From Symbiodinium natans (Eukaryota > Sar > Dinophyceae > Suessiales > Symbiodiniaceae), in the NCBI GenBank assembly GCA_905221605.1, contig CAJNDS010002588.1, positions 286,914 to 350,913 of the forward strand: a stretch of DNA of 64,000 bases. Direction: 5' to 3'. This document shows, in pieces, positions 10,416 to 21,640 of the stretch. A model generated the notes under the pieces. It searched no databases. It was not told the DNA's origin and saw only the letters and a list, made by a program, of their open reading frames with translations. The position numbers and the translations under genes are program-made. Each line of letters starts with the position of its first letter. The stretch's first letter is position 1.

Positions 10416-13337
10416 TGAAATTGATTTTTTAAATTCCCCGATACTAAATCACGAGGCCGGGCCTCCCCCTCAATACTAAATTACGAGCCCGGGTCTCCCT
10501 TCTCTTCTCTTGTTCTCTTTTAAATCTCAAATCACACCAAAGGAAGCTTCCTTTCCTTATTGAATGAAACAGAAAAAGAAGAAAAGAGATAGGTAAAGAC
10601 ACTGAAGAGCTCCACTGCCTATTGTTTCATTCCCTTTCCTCTCTTTCTATGTGTTGTTTTCCTTGTCGTTTCAGAAAGCTAGCAAAATAAGGGCAAGGGG
10701 GCTTCCTGAAGAGGAGAGAGGGCACCTATTTTTTAATTATAGAGGGAGAAGCGAGAGACAAGGAAGGGACAGAAGATAGATAAAGAAGAGTGCTATCCGT
10801 CTCCTTGTTTCTTGTGTCTTCTCTTCTTTTCAGTTCATCGTATTCCTCTTTTCGGCCTGTCTCTTCTGCTCTTTTCCTTACCCTTCTCCTTTTCAAGTTC
10901 TTCCTTTTTCGTTTTTCTGTTTCGAAAAGAAAGAGGGAAGGGAGAGAGAAGGGAGAGAGGATAGATAAAGAAGAGTGCCATTTTCTTTGCGCCTTGTTTT
11001 GTCTCTCCATCTTCTTTGTTCATCTCTCTTTTCTATTCTTTTCTTGGCTCTTCCCATTAGAATTGTGTTCCGTTTATCTCTCCTCTCTCCTTCTCTTTCC
11101 CTTCTCTTCTCCTGTTCCCCTTTAAATGACAAAAACACGAGAAAGGAAGAACAAGAGAGGAATGGAGGCCCTTTTCCTGAATTCTCCTGTTGCAATGAAT
11201 AAGGAAAAGAGCGTAGGAGATAAGGAAGGGAATTGTGGGCGATGGAACGGGTGTCCTTTTTGATAGTTTTCTGCATCTTCAAGGAAGAAAAAGGACACCC
11301 GCCCAAGAAGGAAAAGTAACATAAGAGATAGGGAGGAAATTGAAAAGCTCCTCTCTTTACCTAGTCATTTCCTGTCCTCTCTTCTTATTTGTTGTTTTTC
11401 TTATTCGCTTCAAAAAGCAAAATAACAAAATAAGGGAAAGGCGATTTCCTGAAGAGGAAGAAGGGCGCCTACCTGTGAATAGCAAGGTTGATTTTTTCTA
11501 ATTAGGGAGAGACTTGCCCCGCCTGAGCCTCCCTGGCCTGCTTGTTGTGGCCACATTCCGGTACAGTTGTGCTTCCAGAAAAATGGCATCCTTGTTATCT
11601 CCTCTCACTTCCCTTTCCCTTCTCTCCTTCTGTTTCCTTCTGACTGATAAACCACAAGACAGGAACTTGTATGATAAGGCAGTGGAAGGGTAAGCAGAGG
11701 GTGACTCCTGGCGCGTGGACCGGTCCATACTTCATCATACCCCTCCTCTCGGCCTATCTCTTCTGTTCCTTTCCTTACCCTTCTCCTTCTCATAGTTCTT
11801 CCTTTTTGTTTTCTTATTTCGAAAAGAAAGATGGCAGGGAGAGATAAGGAAGAGAGGATAGATAAAGAGTGAGTGCCATCTTCTCTGCGCCTTGTTTTGT
11901 CTCTCCCTCTTCTCTATTCATCTCTCTTCTATTCTTTTCTTTGCTCTTCCCATTAACAATGCAATCCTTTTGTCTCTCCTCTCTCCTTCTCTCTCCCTTC
12001 TCTTCTCCTGTTCCCCTTTAAATGACAAAAACGCAAGAAAGGAAGAACAAGAGGGGAATGGAGGCCATGTTCCTTTCTTTTCCAATGGATGGGGAAAGTG
12101 AGCGGGGTTGGCTCCTTGTCCGTAGACCCTCCCCACGCTGCAGCAAATCCCTCCTCTCGCCCTATCGCCTCTGTTCTTTTCCTTGTTCCCAAACGGAAAA
12201 AGAAAATGGGTTCCTTTACATGTTCATTGTTCTTCCTTTTGTTTTTTATTTAAAAGGGAAAGATAAGAAAGAGAGGAAAGAAGAAAACGAGCACCATCTT
12301 CTCTTTGCCTGATTTTGCACCTCCCTCTCCTGTCTTCATTTCTCTTCCATGATTTTCATTGCTCTTCCCATGAAAATTGTTTCCTTTTGATCTCTCCTCT
12401 CTCCTTTCTCTCTCCCTTCTCTTCTCTTGTTCTCTTTTGAATCTCAAAATCACACCAAAGGAAGCTTCTTTTCCTTATTGAATGAAAAAGAAAAAGAAGA
12501 AAAGAGATAGGTAAAGACACTGAAGAGCTCCACTGCCTATTGTTTCATTCCCTTTCCTCTCTTTCTATGTGTTGTTTTCCTTGTCGTTTCAGAAAGCTAG
12601 CAAAATAAGGGCAAGGGGGCTTCCTGAAGAGGAGAGAGGGCACCTATTTTTTAATTATAGAGGGAAAAGCGAGAGACAAGGAAGGGACAGATGATAGATA
12701 AAGAAGAGTGCTATCCGTCTCCTTGTTTATTGTGTCTTCTCTTCTTTTCAGTGCCCCTCCAGAAAATTCAAATGGCCTCCTTGTTGTCTCTCCTCTCTCG
12801 CTTCTCTTGCCCTTCTCTCCTTCTGTTACCTTTTAACTAATATAACACAGGAAAGGAACTTGTATGATAAAGCAGTGGAAGGGTAAGCAGAGAGTGACTC
12901 CTTGCGCGTGGACCTTGCCCATACTTCATCATATCCCTCTTTTCGGCCTGTCTCTTCTGCTCTTTTCCTTACCCTTCTCCTTTTCAAGTTCTTCCTTTTT
13001 CGTTTTTCTGTTTCGAAAAGAAAGAGGGAAGGGAGAGAGAAGGGAGAGAGGATAGATAAAGAAGAGTGCCATTTTCTTTGCGCCTTGTTTTGTCTCTCCA
13101 TCTTCTTTGTTCATCTCTCTTTTCTATTCTTTTCTTGGCTCTTCCCATTAAAACTGTCTTCCTTTTATCTCTCCTCTCTCCTTCTCTTTCCCTTCTCTTC
13201 TCCTGTTCCCCTTTAAATGACAAAAACACAAGAAAGGAAGAACAAGAGGGGAATGGAGGCCCTTTTCCTGTATTCTCCTGTTGCAATGAATACAGAAAAG
13301 AGCATAGGAGATAAGGAAGGGAATTGAGGAGCTCCTT
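10416..13337. repeat. CT/GA-rich sub-repeat region, second copy
   Basis: Repeats 4856-7442 with an offset near 5560 bp and continues about 300 bp past the point where the first copy is cut by the gap. It ends sharply near 13337, where the telomere-repeat mosaic begins. No gene is supported. Confidence 0.75.
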
Positions 13338-13811
13338 TCGCTACTTTCTTATGCCCTTTCCTTTGTATCTACCACACAAAAACACCACTCTCAGCTTCCA
13401 AGAATACTCTCGTGGAGACGCATTGGTTAGTCTAAAAACCCGAGTCTCAGCTTCCAAATAGACCCTATTTAAGCCACCCACGGGGGGGGGGGGTTGGGCA
13501 TTTTGGAGCTCTGATGGCTTTGAGCAGGTTGCTTGCTTCAACACGTGCCCTTCTCACGCCTTCCACGTCACCGCACAATCATGCTCGGAGTTGGCGCGTC
13601 TTAGCACAGCTCCTTAGCTCACCCAAGCCCCAGGATGCCCTGGAGTGCCCCTGATTCCCTTTTTTGGGGGGTTTAGGTTCCCTATGATGAACCCCTTTAA
13701 GCAAAAAAAGGGCACCCTTTGGAATCGCGGAATACTGGGCAACCTAGATCTAGTGCTGAGCTATGTGATGGGAGAATTATGTTGCCGCTCCAAGTCTGAT
13801 TTCAGCTTCGT
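13338..13811. other. Transition region, no gene seen
   Basis: Unique sequence with a G10 tract near 13484. It contains a family-3 element-like segment at 13652-13727 (GATTCCCTTTTTTGGGGGG on the left, AAAGGGCACCCTTTGGAATC on the right), which resembles copies near 26133 and 51767. Confidence 0.5.
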
Positions 13812-13872
13812 AACCCTAAACCCCAAACCCTAAACCCTAAACCCTAAACCCTAAACCCTAAACCCTAAACCC
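13812..13872 (-). repeat. Telomeric tract CCCTAAA
   Basis: About eight CCCTAAA units with one CCCCAAA variant. First tract of the mosaic when read from the left. Confidence 0.9.
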
Positions 13873-13980
13873 GACAAGTTATGGGGCTTTGTCCCTCGAC
13901 CTGGGCCTCGAATGCTCAGCGCTTAGGCCCAGTGCAGCATGATGGCGCGAGCCTCAGTTTGCCAACAGGGGCCTCCTGAG

Positions 13981-14046
13981 TTAGGGTTTAGGGTTTAGGT
14001 TTTAGGGTTTAGGGTTTAGGGTTTGGTGTTTAGGTTCTGGTTTTGG
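13981..14046 (+). repeat. Telomeric tract TTTAGGG, degenerate
   Basis: About nine TTTAGGG units with losses (GTTTAGGTTTTAGGG), opposite in orientation to the tract only 110 bp to its left. Confidence 0.85.
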
Positions 14047-15177
14047 GTTGAAGAAGGTTTCTAGCTTCCGGCCAGATGAAGGTTTAGAAGTGTTGATAGC
14101 TAATAACATTCACGATACAGCACAGCAACTACTTCTCGACATGGATAGTTTCAATGCGGTACGGTGCAGTGGAGTAGGAGTTGCAGCGAATGCGGCGTGG
14201 ACGTATTTAAGGTACGGGGAGGTACTGCCTATTTCGTTTCTACATCAATGTTTGATGGTGGCGCTACATGCGTAACATGCGTACATGAAACATTTTAATC
14301 AGGACTAATGGTAAGGTGTTCAACGAGCGGACATCAACAACCCCTGAAATGTTGTACCGGTGGCCGACATGAGTTTGAAATTACAAGCAAATAGAACAAC
14401 CGACCCGAAAACAGGACCAATAGCACTGCAACTACATGACACCAACGAAATTGCATTAAATTGGCCCGCTGCTAATGATCTTTCCCATAGTATAGAAATC
14501 TTAGCGCAGAAGCAGATTCACAGTAGGAGCATTCTCATGAGAGTGGCAGCCATAGGCAGCACACCAGAGTTAGCATGAAAGGATGAAAAGTCACCTCAAT
14601 TGAAGGGAGTCTAAAAATTTAAAAGAGCTTCAACAGCACACCCGTTGAAGCGACATATGTTATGAAAGTAGCAAGAACGCATCTTTGAGGAGACATGTTC
14701 AATCCCAAACCGACGAAAACACGAAACCTACTCAGAACATCCTTTAAGACTAAGGACAACCTGGATCATTATCTTGTAGTTGAGTTTCCTGCAGGCAAGA
14801 ACGCTAAGCCATCATGCGTGCAGCGTAAGGCATGAACGTGGCTAAAGCACACAGATGAGTTCAGAACTATGCAGTTGAAGAAGGCATGCAATAAGCAGTC
14901 TGGAGAGAGGTAAGCGTTGGTGTCGGGGCAGTTCTTTGGAAATGCGTTCCAAGGAATGAAATCGGTTTCGTGGGAATGTGGAAATGAGTGAAAATATCGC
15001 AGTGGTCTCAAATCATGCAGAAACTTGAGAAGTACGAAGAAGGATACGAAACATGCAATGTGTGTAGAAAGGAGAAGGAGACACACCAACACAGAGACCA
15101 GGACGAATTTAGAGAGAGAGAGATGAGATGGTTAGAGAACATTCGGGTTTTCTGGTATTCTATTTGGGTATATACTA
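14047..15177. other. AT-richer island, unrecognised
   Basis: Less GC-rich than the neighbouring islands and almost free of telomeric repeats. Short open frames lie at 14048-14275 (+, 75 aa), 14360-14578 (+, 72 aa), 14769-15092 (-, 107 aa) and 14988-15191 (+, 67 aa). The second begins MADMSLKLQANRTTDPKTGP and is varied in composition. None resembles a family I recognise, codon choice does not match the GC3-rich exons elsewhere, and no splice-site pairs were found. It could be a degraded gene or captured foreign DNA. Confidence 0.35.
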
Positions 15178-15301
15178 GGCCTTTAGGGTAGTATTTGAAC
15201 CTACTATTGCGGGGGTGGTGGCCAAGGACCTCTGGATCTCAAGCTGGGCCTTTAGGGTAGTATTCGAACCTATGTTGGCTTGCCCTCTATAGATCTCAAG
15301 C
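15178..15301. repeat. Two-copy tandem repeat
   Basis: The phrase GGCCTTTAGGGTAGTATT followed by TGAACCTA or CGAACCTA occurs twice, about 66 bp apart, each copy ending near GATCTCAAGC. No tRNA-like fold could be built around the GGTTCGAAT on the minus strand. Confidence 0.6.
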
Positions 15302-16270
15302 ACCAACGCTCACTTGGCCTTGGAAGGTGGCCACTGCAGCGGTGGTCATCCAAGTGAAGTGCAGCCTCGTGGCAGAGAGCGAGCTGATGACCGAGCAGTT
15401 GATCGACAGGGTGGCCCCCCAACATGGTTTTGAAAGCCGCAAACCCCCTGAACTTCTGCTCGTTTTTCCCGCAAGCTTGGAACCTGCACAAAGCGCTCCA
15501 AGCATTCTCCCTTCGGCTTGGCGGCCAGGATATTGCGACGAAGGTGGCCGTTCTGCTCATCTTGGCTTTGCGCTACGCTGCCTGCGCTGAAGTTCAGAGC
15601 CATTAAGGTTGTTTGACGCTGTTTGGGAGGGCGATCCCGACTCCATAGACCTTGTAGTCGAAACCGAGACTCTTTTTGGCACGTGCTCTCCCCCGCACAA
15701 GAACAGCACGTGCATTGCTGTGATGTTGGCGCTGAAGGAGCTTTTCATGGATTGAAGTTGTAGAGAGAACCCACCGAGGTTGCCTCCGCCATTCTCTTCT
15801 TGTCCGTGGCAGCGCTGATGGTATCAGTGGTCGGGGACCTACGGGGCTGCTGGCGCAACCATTGGCCCATGCGCCAGAGGGTTTCGAGGATGAAGGTCTC
15901 CATCTCACTTGAAGGTCGCTCTCTGCTTCGCGTTCGGAGGCAGTCAGGAAGATAGTCGAGGCATGAGGCTCCTTATGGAGCAATGACACCGTGAACCTTG
16001 ACAATGCAGGCTCTTACGGGTGGTGGGGGGTTGGGGGTGTGCCCCTCAACAATGCCCCTGGCAGGTTATGGTCACCTTTTTTGAGGTTCCTGTTACACCT
16101 TTCTCGACCCCCCAAGAAGGACCATAAGTGTCAGAGAGCCGAATGCATGCTTTCGGGGAGCCTCCCAACAAAGCTCACTGAAGCCACAAAGCGAGAATCC
16201 TACCCAGAATCCCTGAAAGAACCTGGCGCAATCGCCTGAAAACCGTTCGGGGCGGGTTTGGGGAGAAAAA
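15302..16270. other. Unique island without confident gene
   Basis: GC-richer sequence with overlapping short frames on both strands (a 133-aa minus-strand frame at 15603-16004 is the longest). None has a recognisable motif. A fragment on the + strand near 15650-15750 reads LVVETETLFG and may be an old coding piece. Confidence 0.3.
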
Positions 16271-16372
16271 ACCATTAAAGACTGGGACCTTAGGTTCCCC
16301 TATCAGCCCCTTAAACCCATTAAAGACTGGGACTTTAGGTTCCTTTAAACAGCCCTTTAACCCGCCCTGTTT
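16271..16372. repeat. 46-bp tandem duplication
   Basis: CCATTAAAGACTGGGAC followed by CTTAGGTTCC or TTTAGGTTCC occurs at about 16272 and 16316. The TTTAGGTTCC core also occurs in the family-3 elements. Confidence 0.6.
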
Positions 16373-16660
16373 ATTCCTAGGCTACTTTTGGGTCTAGAAG
16401 ACTAGCTTGGGCCCCGACCTTGAGGCCTGGATGCAGCCCGTCCTCGGCTCCTGAGCAGTGAAGCAGACAGCCATGTACTGCACTACCCGATGCCTCGTGC
16501 AAACAGCTTTGAGCGAACAAAGGCGACCGAGGTGGCGGTTAAGACCCTAAATCCTAAACTCTAAGCCCTTTTTCCCTCAGCACGTAGGGGTGGTTTGTCC
16601 CAGGGTGCGACTCTTGCCACCCAACTGCGGAGCGTGGTTGAAAGAGCCCGGTTGGAGTAG

Positions 16661-17405
16661 GGCTCAGGGCTTAGGGCTTAGGGCTCAGGGCGTAGGGCTT
16701 GGGGCTTGGGCTTAGGGCTTACGAGTAGGTTTTCAGACAACTGGGTGGCTTCCTTGTTGTGCCGCTGGCTGAGTAGAGTTGAACCACCACTTCCCCAACA
16801 GCAGGTGGCGCCTCAGAATGCCATCAAAATAGCCATTTTTTCAGGGTTTGGGTCAGACATAAGGTTCTTTCTTCCACCGTCCGCCGCAAGCCACCATCAT
16901 CTGCATCGGTTCTTTACGCTTTGAAGCCACTAGGACCGAGCTTTAGCAAGCCGTGAACTGAAGGCCCCGAATCCGGTACCCTCAGCCATGGGTTTAGGGT
17001 TTAGGGTCGTTTAGGGTTTAGGGTTTAGGGTGACCGGAAAGAGAGGTGCCAACATTTGTCTTCCGCAGGTCGTTCTGGAGCAGGAGCATGGAATGAATAC
17101 ATGCACATGGGCGTAGCAAGCACGAAAGCTTTTCTTACAGAGCCCTTCATGAACCAAATGAGCCCACGCTTGGACTCGTGAACCCTATTTCCCCGAAGAG
17201 AGAGGCCCAAGAGTCTAAAGTTCCACGAGAGACTAGCCTGAAGATTCATTTCCGAAAGACCTCCTGCCGGCCATGGCAGACCTCCCCACGTCGGACCTTG
17301 AGGGAACCTGGGCAGTCTGTTTTTTCATCCTCAGACTTTTAGGGTTTAGGGTCTAGGGTTTAGGGCTTAGGGCTTAGGGTTTAATCAGGGTTTAGGGTTT
17401 AGGGC
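16661..17405 (+). repeat. Cluster of TTTAGGG and GGGCTTA tracts
   Basis: Tracts at 16661-16732 (mostly GGGCTTA and GGGCTCA variants), 16991-17031 and 17338-17405, separated by unique islands of about 260-300 bp in which no gene is recognised. Confidence 0.8.
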
Positions 17406-19104
17406 ACTTTAGGGCACTTGTTTAGCACCCACAGGAGTCCGGATGCAAAAAAAGGCAGCGGTTTAGGCTTTGTAGGGCAGTCTACGGACACCCCCCCCCC
17501 CCCAAAGCCCTGTACAAGCTCTAAACCCGCCCCGAAAGCCTTTCGCCTAGACCCCCACACCCTAATGAACCCTATAGCCCAAGTTTTACACCCTTTGAGC
17601 CCTGTGTCATTGCGAACTGGAGCGAAGGAATAAAAGGGGCTTAAACATTTTGGGCTTTAGAGGGCTCCTAGGGCTTACGATTGTTTCATTTAGGGTTTTC
17701 TGATGCAAGCACACACACGTCCTAGCTTTAGAAAGAGCTCTTTCCAGCATCCATTGGCAGCACTGGGTGGCATTGTTTGAGAAGTGAGAAGCAGGAAATG
17801 GTTGGTTTCGGAGAGCCGGGCGTTTATAAACCCTAATTCATGAAACCTCCTTAAACCCTAAGCCCTAAACCCTAAACCCTTGAAGGGTCGTAGTGTCGAA
17901 GCTGAGGGACGGATATGGATTATCCTGGGCCGAGCGGAAGCCTGCAAGATTCGATCCACTCCGTGATCCACTTCGAATCGGAGGACGTGCAGGGTTTTTA
18001 GGAAGTTGTGGCTTTACCCTTTGGTCAAAAGGCCGTTAGAGCACAGCTAGTGTTGACGACAAGTTTCCTTCTGACATGTGGCCCAAATCTAGAACCACCC
18101 TTAAACCCTAAATCCTAAACCCTCAACCCTAAACCCTGAACCCTCACCTGAACCCTAGTCCCTAAACCCTCAACCCCAACCCTAAGTCTTGTTCCGATGT
18201 TCGGCTCTGGGCATCCTAGCAGCGGGTCGACATGTCCGCAGCTTGGCCCGAAACGGCACAGGGGTTTTGGACCACCCTAATACTCTAAGCCCTTGTTTGG
18301 GGTTCAGGGCTCAGGGTTTAGGACTCAATCCTCTATAGGAACTTAACAATGAACCTTCAGCCCTGAAAAAAGAAACCCTTCGGCCCTGAAAGCACTGCGC
18401 CCTGCAACCCACAATTTATGACCCTTTCAGCCCTTGAGCCCTTCCACCCCCCCCCCCCCCCCCACAAGCATGAACCCTTCAGCCCTTAACCCAGGGTTTT
18501 GGGTTTAGGGTTCAGGGTTTTGGGTTTTGGGTTTAGGGCCCCTGAAAAGCCCGAACGCCGCGGAGGACCGTGGGCTGGACCGGAGTCTCCAACAACAGAT
18601 GGATGTACCTTGCCGATTAACTCCTAGGTAGGATAAGGGTTTAGGGTTTAGGTTTTAAGGTTTATTTAGGGTTTAGCGTTTAGGGTTTAGGGTTTAAGTG
18701 CCTTATTCAGAGTGTCCATATCCCGAAGAGTCCCCCTAAATCCTATCCCCTATTGTCAACCGTTCAACCTTCATCCGGCGGTATCCATTTGGCCTCCTCT
18801 TTTTCAACTCGCCCTGATTATCAAAACTCAATTTACAACAATATTAAGATCAGAAGAGCATCTGAAACTATCATTTGGTATTTTGTTGGTATTTTGTTTG
18901 TGTGATATGGTTGTTGGGCTACATAGTTCGAGAGTCAGCACTGCGAAGATTATAACGGTCCATATCCGACCCCTGTCAGACACCCTAAGCCGGGAGGGAG
19001 AAAAACACCTCGGCAACCCTCAACCCTCAACCCCTAAACCCTAAACCCCAAAGCCACCCCAAACCCTCAACCCAACCCAACCCCCCCCCCCACCCCCCTT
19101 CCCC
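17406..19104. other. Mosaic of short tracts and islands
   Basis: Telomeric tracts lie at 17848-17881, 18099-18187 (CCCTAAA, degenerate), 18483-18538 and 18636-18697 (TTTAGGG) and 19014-19082 (CCCTAAA). C tracts of 14 or more lie near 17489 and 18448. The island 18712-18990 is AT-richer. No gene is supported. Confidence 0.6.
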
Positions 19105-19197
19105 AACGAGCGGCGTGGGAAGGTGATTCTGGGTCTCTGCACGGCGCACTCGACGGAGCAGGCGGCCCTGAGACCCTCGGCGCAGCTTCGATTTTGG
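19105..19197 (+). other. Exon-like coding island 1
   Basis: An open frame reading NERRGKVILGLCTAHSTEQA, with most codons ending in G or C, lies between a C tract and a G15 tract that runs into TTTAGGG repeats. No family is recognised. It resembles an isolated exon or exon fragment; splice borders are not clear. Confidence 0.35.
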
Positions 19198-19218
19198 TTG
19201 GGGGGGGGGGGGGGGGTT

Positions 19219-19300
19219 ATCGGGTTTAGGGTTTAGGGTTTTGGGGCTCTGAGGGTTTAGGGTTTGGGGCTTTTACGGTGTTTAGTAATTTTGGGTTTAG
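19219..19300 (+). repeat. Telomeric tract after G15 run
   Basis: TTTAGGG units with TTTTGGGG-like variants follow directly on a G homopolymer at about 19200-19216. Confidence 0.8.
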
Positions 19301-19378
19301 CATTTTAGGGGGGTTCTTCAGGGTGTTTCGCTGTCACCGCGGACAGCTTGAGGGTTTACCTCACAACGCCAGCCTACC

Positions 19379-19462
19379 AAACCCTAAACCCTAAATAAAC
19401 CCTAAACCCTAAACCCTAAACCCTAAACCCTAAACCCTAAACCCTAAACCCTAAACCCTAAA
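19379..19462 (-). repeat. Telomeric tract CCCTAAA
   Basis: Eleven or so units, nearly perfect, with one short CCCTAAATAAA interruption. Confidence 0.9.
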
Positions 19463-19849
19463 GTGAATCTGACGCCCTGAAGGCTTGCACCCTTCTGCTA
19501 TCGATTAGGAATGAAGATGATGTCCGCATTGCAGCAAGGGTACTTTGACAAGTTCCAGAACGTGGGATCCAGGAACTCGCTGGGTTCGGGCCACCCTAAG
19601 CCCTAAGCCCTAAGCCCTAGAACCCTTAACTTTATTGCGGAAACCACCGCTGTTGAAGTTCGGTTGAAGGGAGACCTTCGCTTTTTGCTTGTTGCCTGCG
19701 CGTTTGAGCGCCCGAAACCCTGTCAACCATAAAAAAACCCTATAAACCTGAACAACAAACCCTACAAACTCCCATGAAAGCGAGAAAACCCGACAAACCA
19801 TTAAAAAACCCTATAAAGCTTTAACCATCCCCGAGAACGCTGCGTGACC

Positions 19850-19916
19850 ACCATGGACGAGAAGCTCAGCCGACTGCTCGAGCGGCCATTACCCGGCAAG
19901 CAGGCTCTGACAGCTT
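19850..19916 (+). other. Exon-like coding island 2
   Basis: Frame TTMDEKLSRLLERPLPGKQA, GC3-rich, ends just before a TTTAGGG tract. A possible second piece lies upstream at about 19508-19600 (frame GMKMMSALQQGYFDKFQNVG). The protein is not recognised. Confidence 0.35.
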
Positions 19917-19918
19917 GC

Positions 19919-20275
19919 TAGGGTATAGGGTTTAGGGTTTGGGGTTTAGGGTTTAGGATTTAGGGTTTAGGGTTTGGGGTTTAGGGTTTGGGGTTTAGGG
20001 TTTAGGGTTTGGGGCTTAGGGTTTATAACAGCGTGGAGGGACTTTGCGGTTGTGATGTGGATAGCCCAGGCCAAAACGGAATGGGATGCACAGGTCAGAC
20101 GGTATGTTGGTCTTGGCCTGTAACAGGCGAGCCAGGCACGTCAGAGAGACCTCGAGCAAAAAAATAGGGTTTAGGGTTTAGGGTTTAGGGTCTAGGGTCT
20201 AGGGTCTAGGGTCTAGGGTTTAGGGTTTAGGGTTTAGGGTGTAGGGTTTAGGGTTTAGGGTTTAGGGTTTAGCCT
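19919..20275 (+). repeat. Two long TTTAGGG tracts
   Basis: 19919-20029 mixes TTTAGGG with TTTGGGG. 20165-20275 contains a block of four TCTAGGG units in a row flanked by standard units. The 135-bp island between them has no recognised gene. Confidence 0.85.
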
Positions 20276-20428
20276 CATGGCATTAGGCAGTAGGGTTGAG
20301 GGTCCAGGGTCTTGAGGGTCTATAGGCACCCCCTGTTTAGGTCTAAGGCTTCCTTGGATCGCAACGCACTCGAGAAGCGCGGTTCCTGAGATGGGGCTTT
20401 TTGCGAGCAATGATTGTTCCGGGAGGTA

Positions 20429-20490
20429 AGGGTTTGGGGCTTGGGGTTTAGGGTTTAGGGTTTATGGTTTAGGGTTTAGGGTTTAGGGTT
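20429..20490 (+). repeat. Telomeric tract TTTAGGG
   Basis: About nine units, directly upstream of exon-like island 3. Confidence 0.85.
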
Positions 20491-20497
20491 GTTTTAG

Positions 20498-20701
20498 GCC
20501 AGGCTGCATGGCAAGCGTGCTGCCGAGACTGGCGTTGCCTGAAGGGTGCGGGGTGAAGCTGAGGAAGTGCTTCTGTTTGGCCTGGGCCATAGGAGAGATG
20601 TTGGGAGCCTCTGTTGGTGCCAGCCTTGTCGTGATAGAGCGGTCGTTGAACAGCATGTTCCGTCTTTCAAGAGGACCTACTTCCGACCGTCTGAGGGATG
20701 A
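20498..20701 (+). other. Exon-like coding island 3 with splice borders
   Basis: The frame contains ASVLPRLALPEGCGVKLRK and a hydrophobic stretch, AIGEMLGASVGASLVVI. It is preceded by GTTTTAG| and ends at a near-consensus donor |GTAAGA at 20702. The 204-bp size suits an exon. Codon bias is weaker than in islands at 37-45 kb. No family is recognised. Confidence 0.35.
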
Positions 20702-20750
20702 GTAAGACACTTCAGCGCAAGGGGCTGCAAGAAATTTTGCTGTGTATGAG

Positions 20751-20851
20751 TTGGGATGTTCCCCTTTATACGACCAGTCCTTAGTCGGGATTGTAGAACC
20801 CCCTATTATAATCCCTATTAAGGATTGTTGGTACAAGCGGGAACATACCAA
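20751..20851. mobile_element. MITE-like element, family 1, copy A
   Basis: Starts TTGGGATGTTCCCC and ends GGGAACATACCAA, so the 13-bp ends are inverted repeats with one mismatch. The inner part (AGTCCTTA, then TAATCCCTATTAAGGA) is also partly self-complementary. Flanking octamers TGTATGAG and GGTATGAT match at 6 of 8 positions, compatible with an aged 8-bp target duplication. At about 100 bp with no coding capacity, it would be non-autonomous. Confidence 0.6.
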
Positions 20852-21056
20852 GGTATGATTAAAAACTATAACTGCTCAACAACAGTTAGGAAGACACCAG
20901 GGGTCGGTCCGTGTCGGAAGTACCTGCATTCTTTGCGGAGGTTTTTCATCGGGTGCTGAGAGTTCAGCCACCTTCAGAGAAGAACTCCCGAGAGCATCGG
21001 CAGTTCTGCACAGCCTGGTTGGGCTGCAACAAGGGTTTATAGGGTTCTCAAACCCT

Positions 21057-21488
21057 GAACCCGAAACCCTAAACCCTAAAGCCCCAAACCCACCATAAGA
21101 GCCAGCTCAGAACACGGCGTCGACCTCTTTCACCCCCCCCCCCTCCCCTACCCTTAACAAAAAGCCTCGAAGGCCTCCAAAATGCTCAAACGATTGTTCC
21201 GCTTTTCACCCAGAGCCTTCTGTTTAAGGAACCCGAAACTCCAAACCCTAAACCCTATGGACACCAAACCCTTCTTACTCGATTGAAAACCTTGGGCAGG
21301 CTGTGTCCATGGCTGGCCACGCCGCTTCGATGGTCTTCTCGCGCCTTTGATGAGTCTGGATTCTTTGGCATCAGATATGCACAATTCATAATGAGTGCCA
21401 AGTATTGCCAAGTAATCAAACAATATTTTTGAGGCTTGTTACACTACTCTGCATCTTGCTTAAAATATTTTTTCATGCTAATTATTGC
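21057..21488. other. Island with small CCCTAAA tract
   Basis: A short CCCTAAA tract at 21057-21091, a C tract near 21135 and one CCCTAAA pair near 21243. The rest is unique, with no gene recognised. Confidence 0.5.
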
Positions 21489-21640
21489 TACTATTTGCTT
21501 AAGAACCCCCCTCCCCCCCAACAAATAATAATAAATAAAAACAAGTAAATAAATAACCTATATTACTCTTATAAAGAAGAATATTCGTTATTTTTTGGAA
21601 GAAACTGTGTAGTGCTGTTGCTTTGTTATGGGGGGGAGTG
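21489..21640. mobile_element. MITE-like element, family 2, left end (copy G)
   Basis: Carries TACTATTTGCTTAAGAACCC followed by a C tract, matching the ends of the elements near 40324 and 49174. The inner region is AT-rich like theirs. A convincing right end was not found, so it may be truncated or misbounded. Confidence 0.4.

Noticed and set aside
15246-15290. tRNA-like T arm (GGTTCGAAT on the minus strand)
   Set aside because: The flanking bases do not pair as a T stem and no acceptor, D or anticodon arms could be placed.
16826-16842. Possible relict of the dinoflagellate spliced leader (TAGCCATTTT)
   Set aside because: Only about ten bases match, which is expected by chance in 64 kb.
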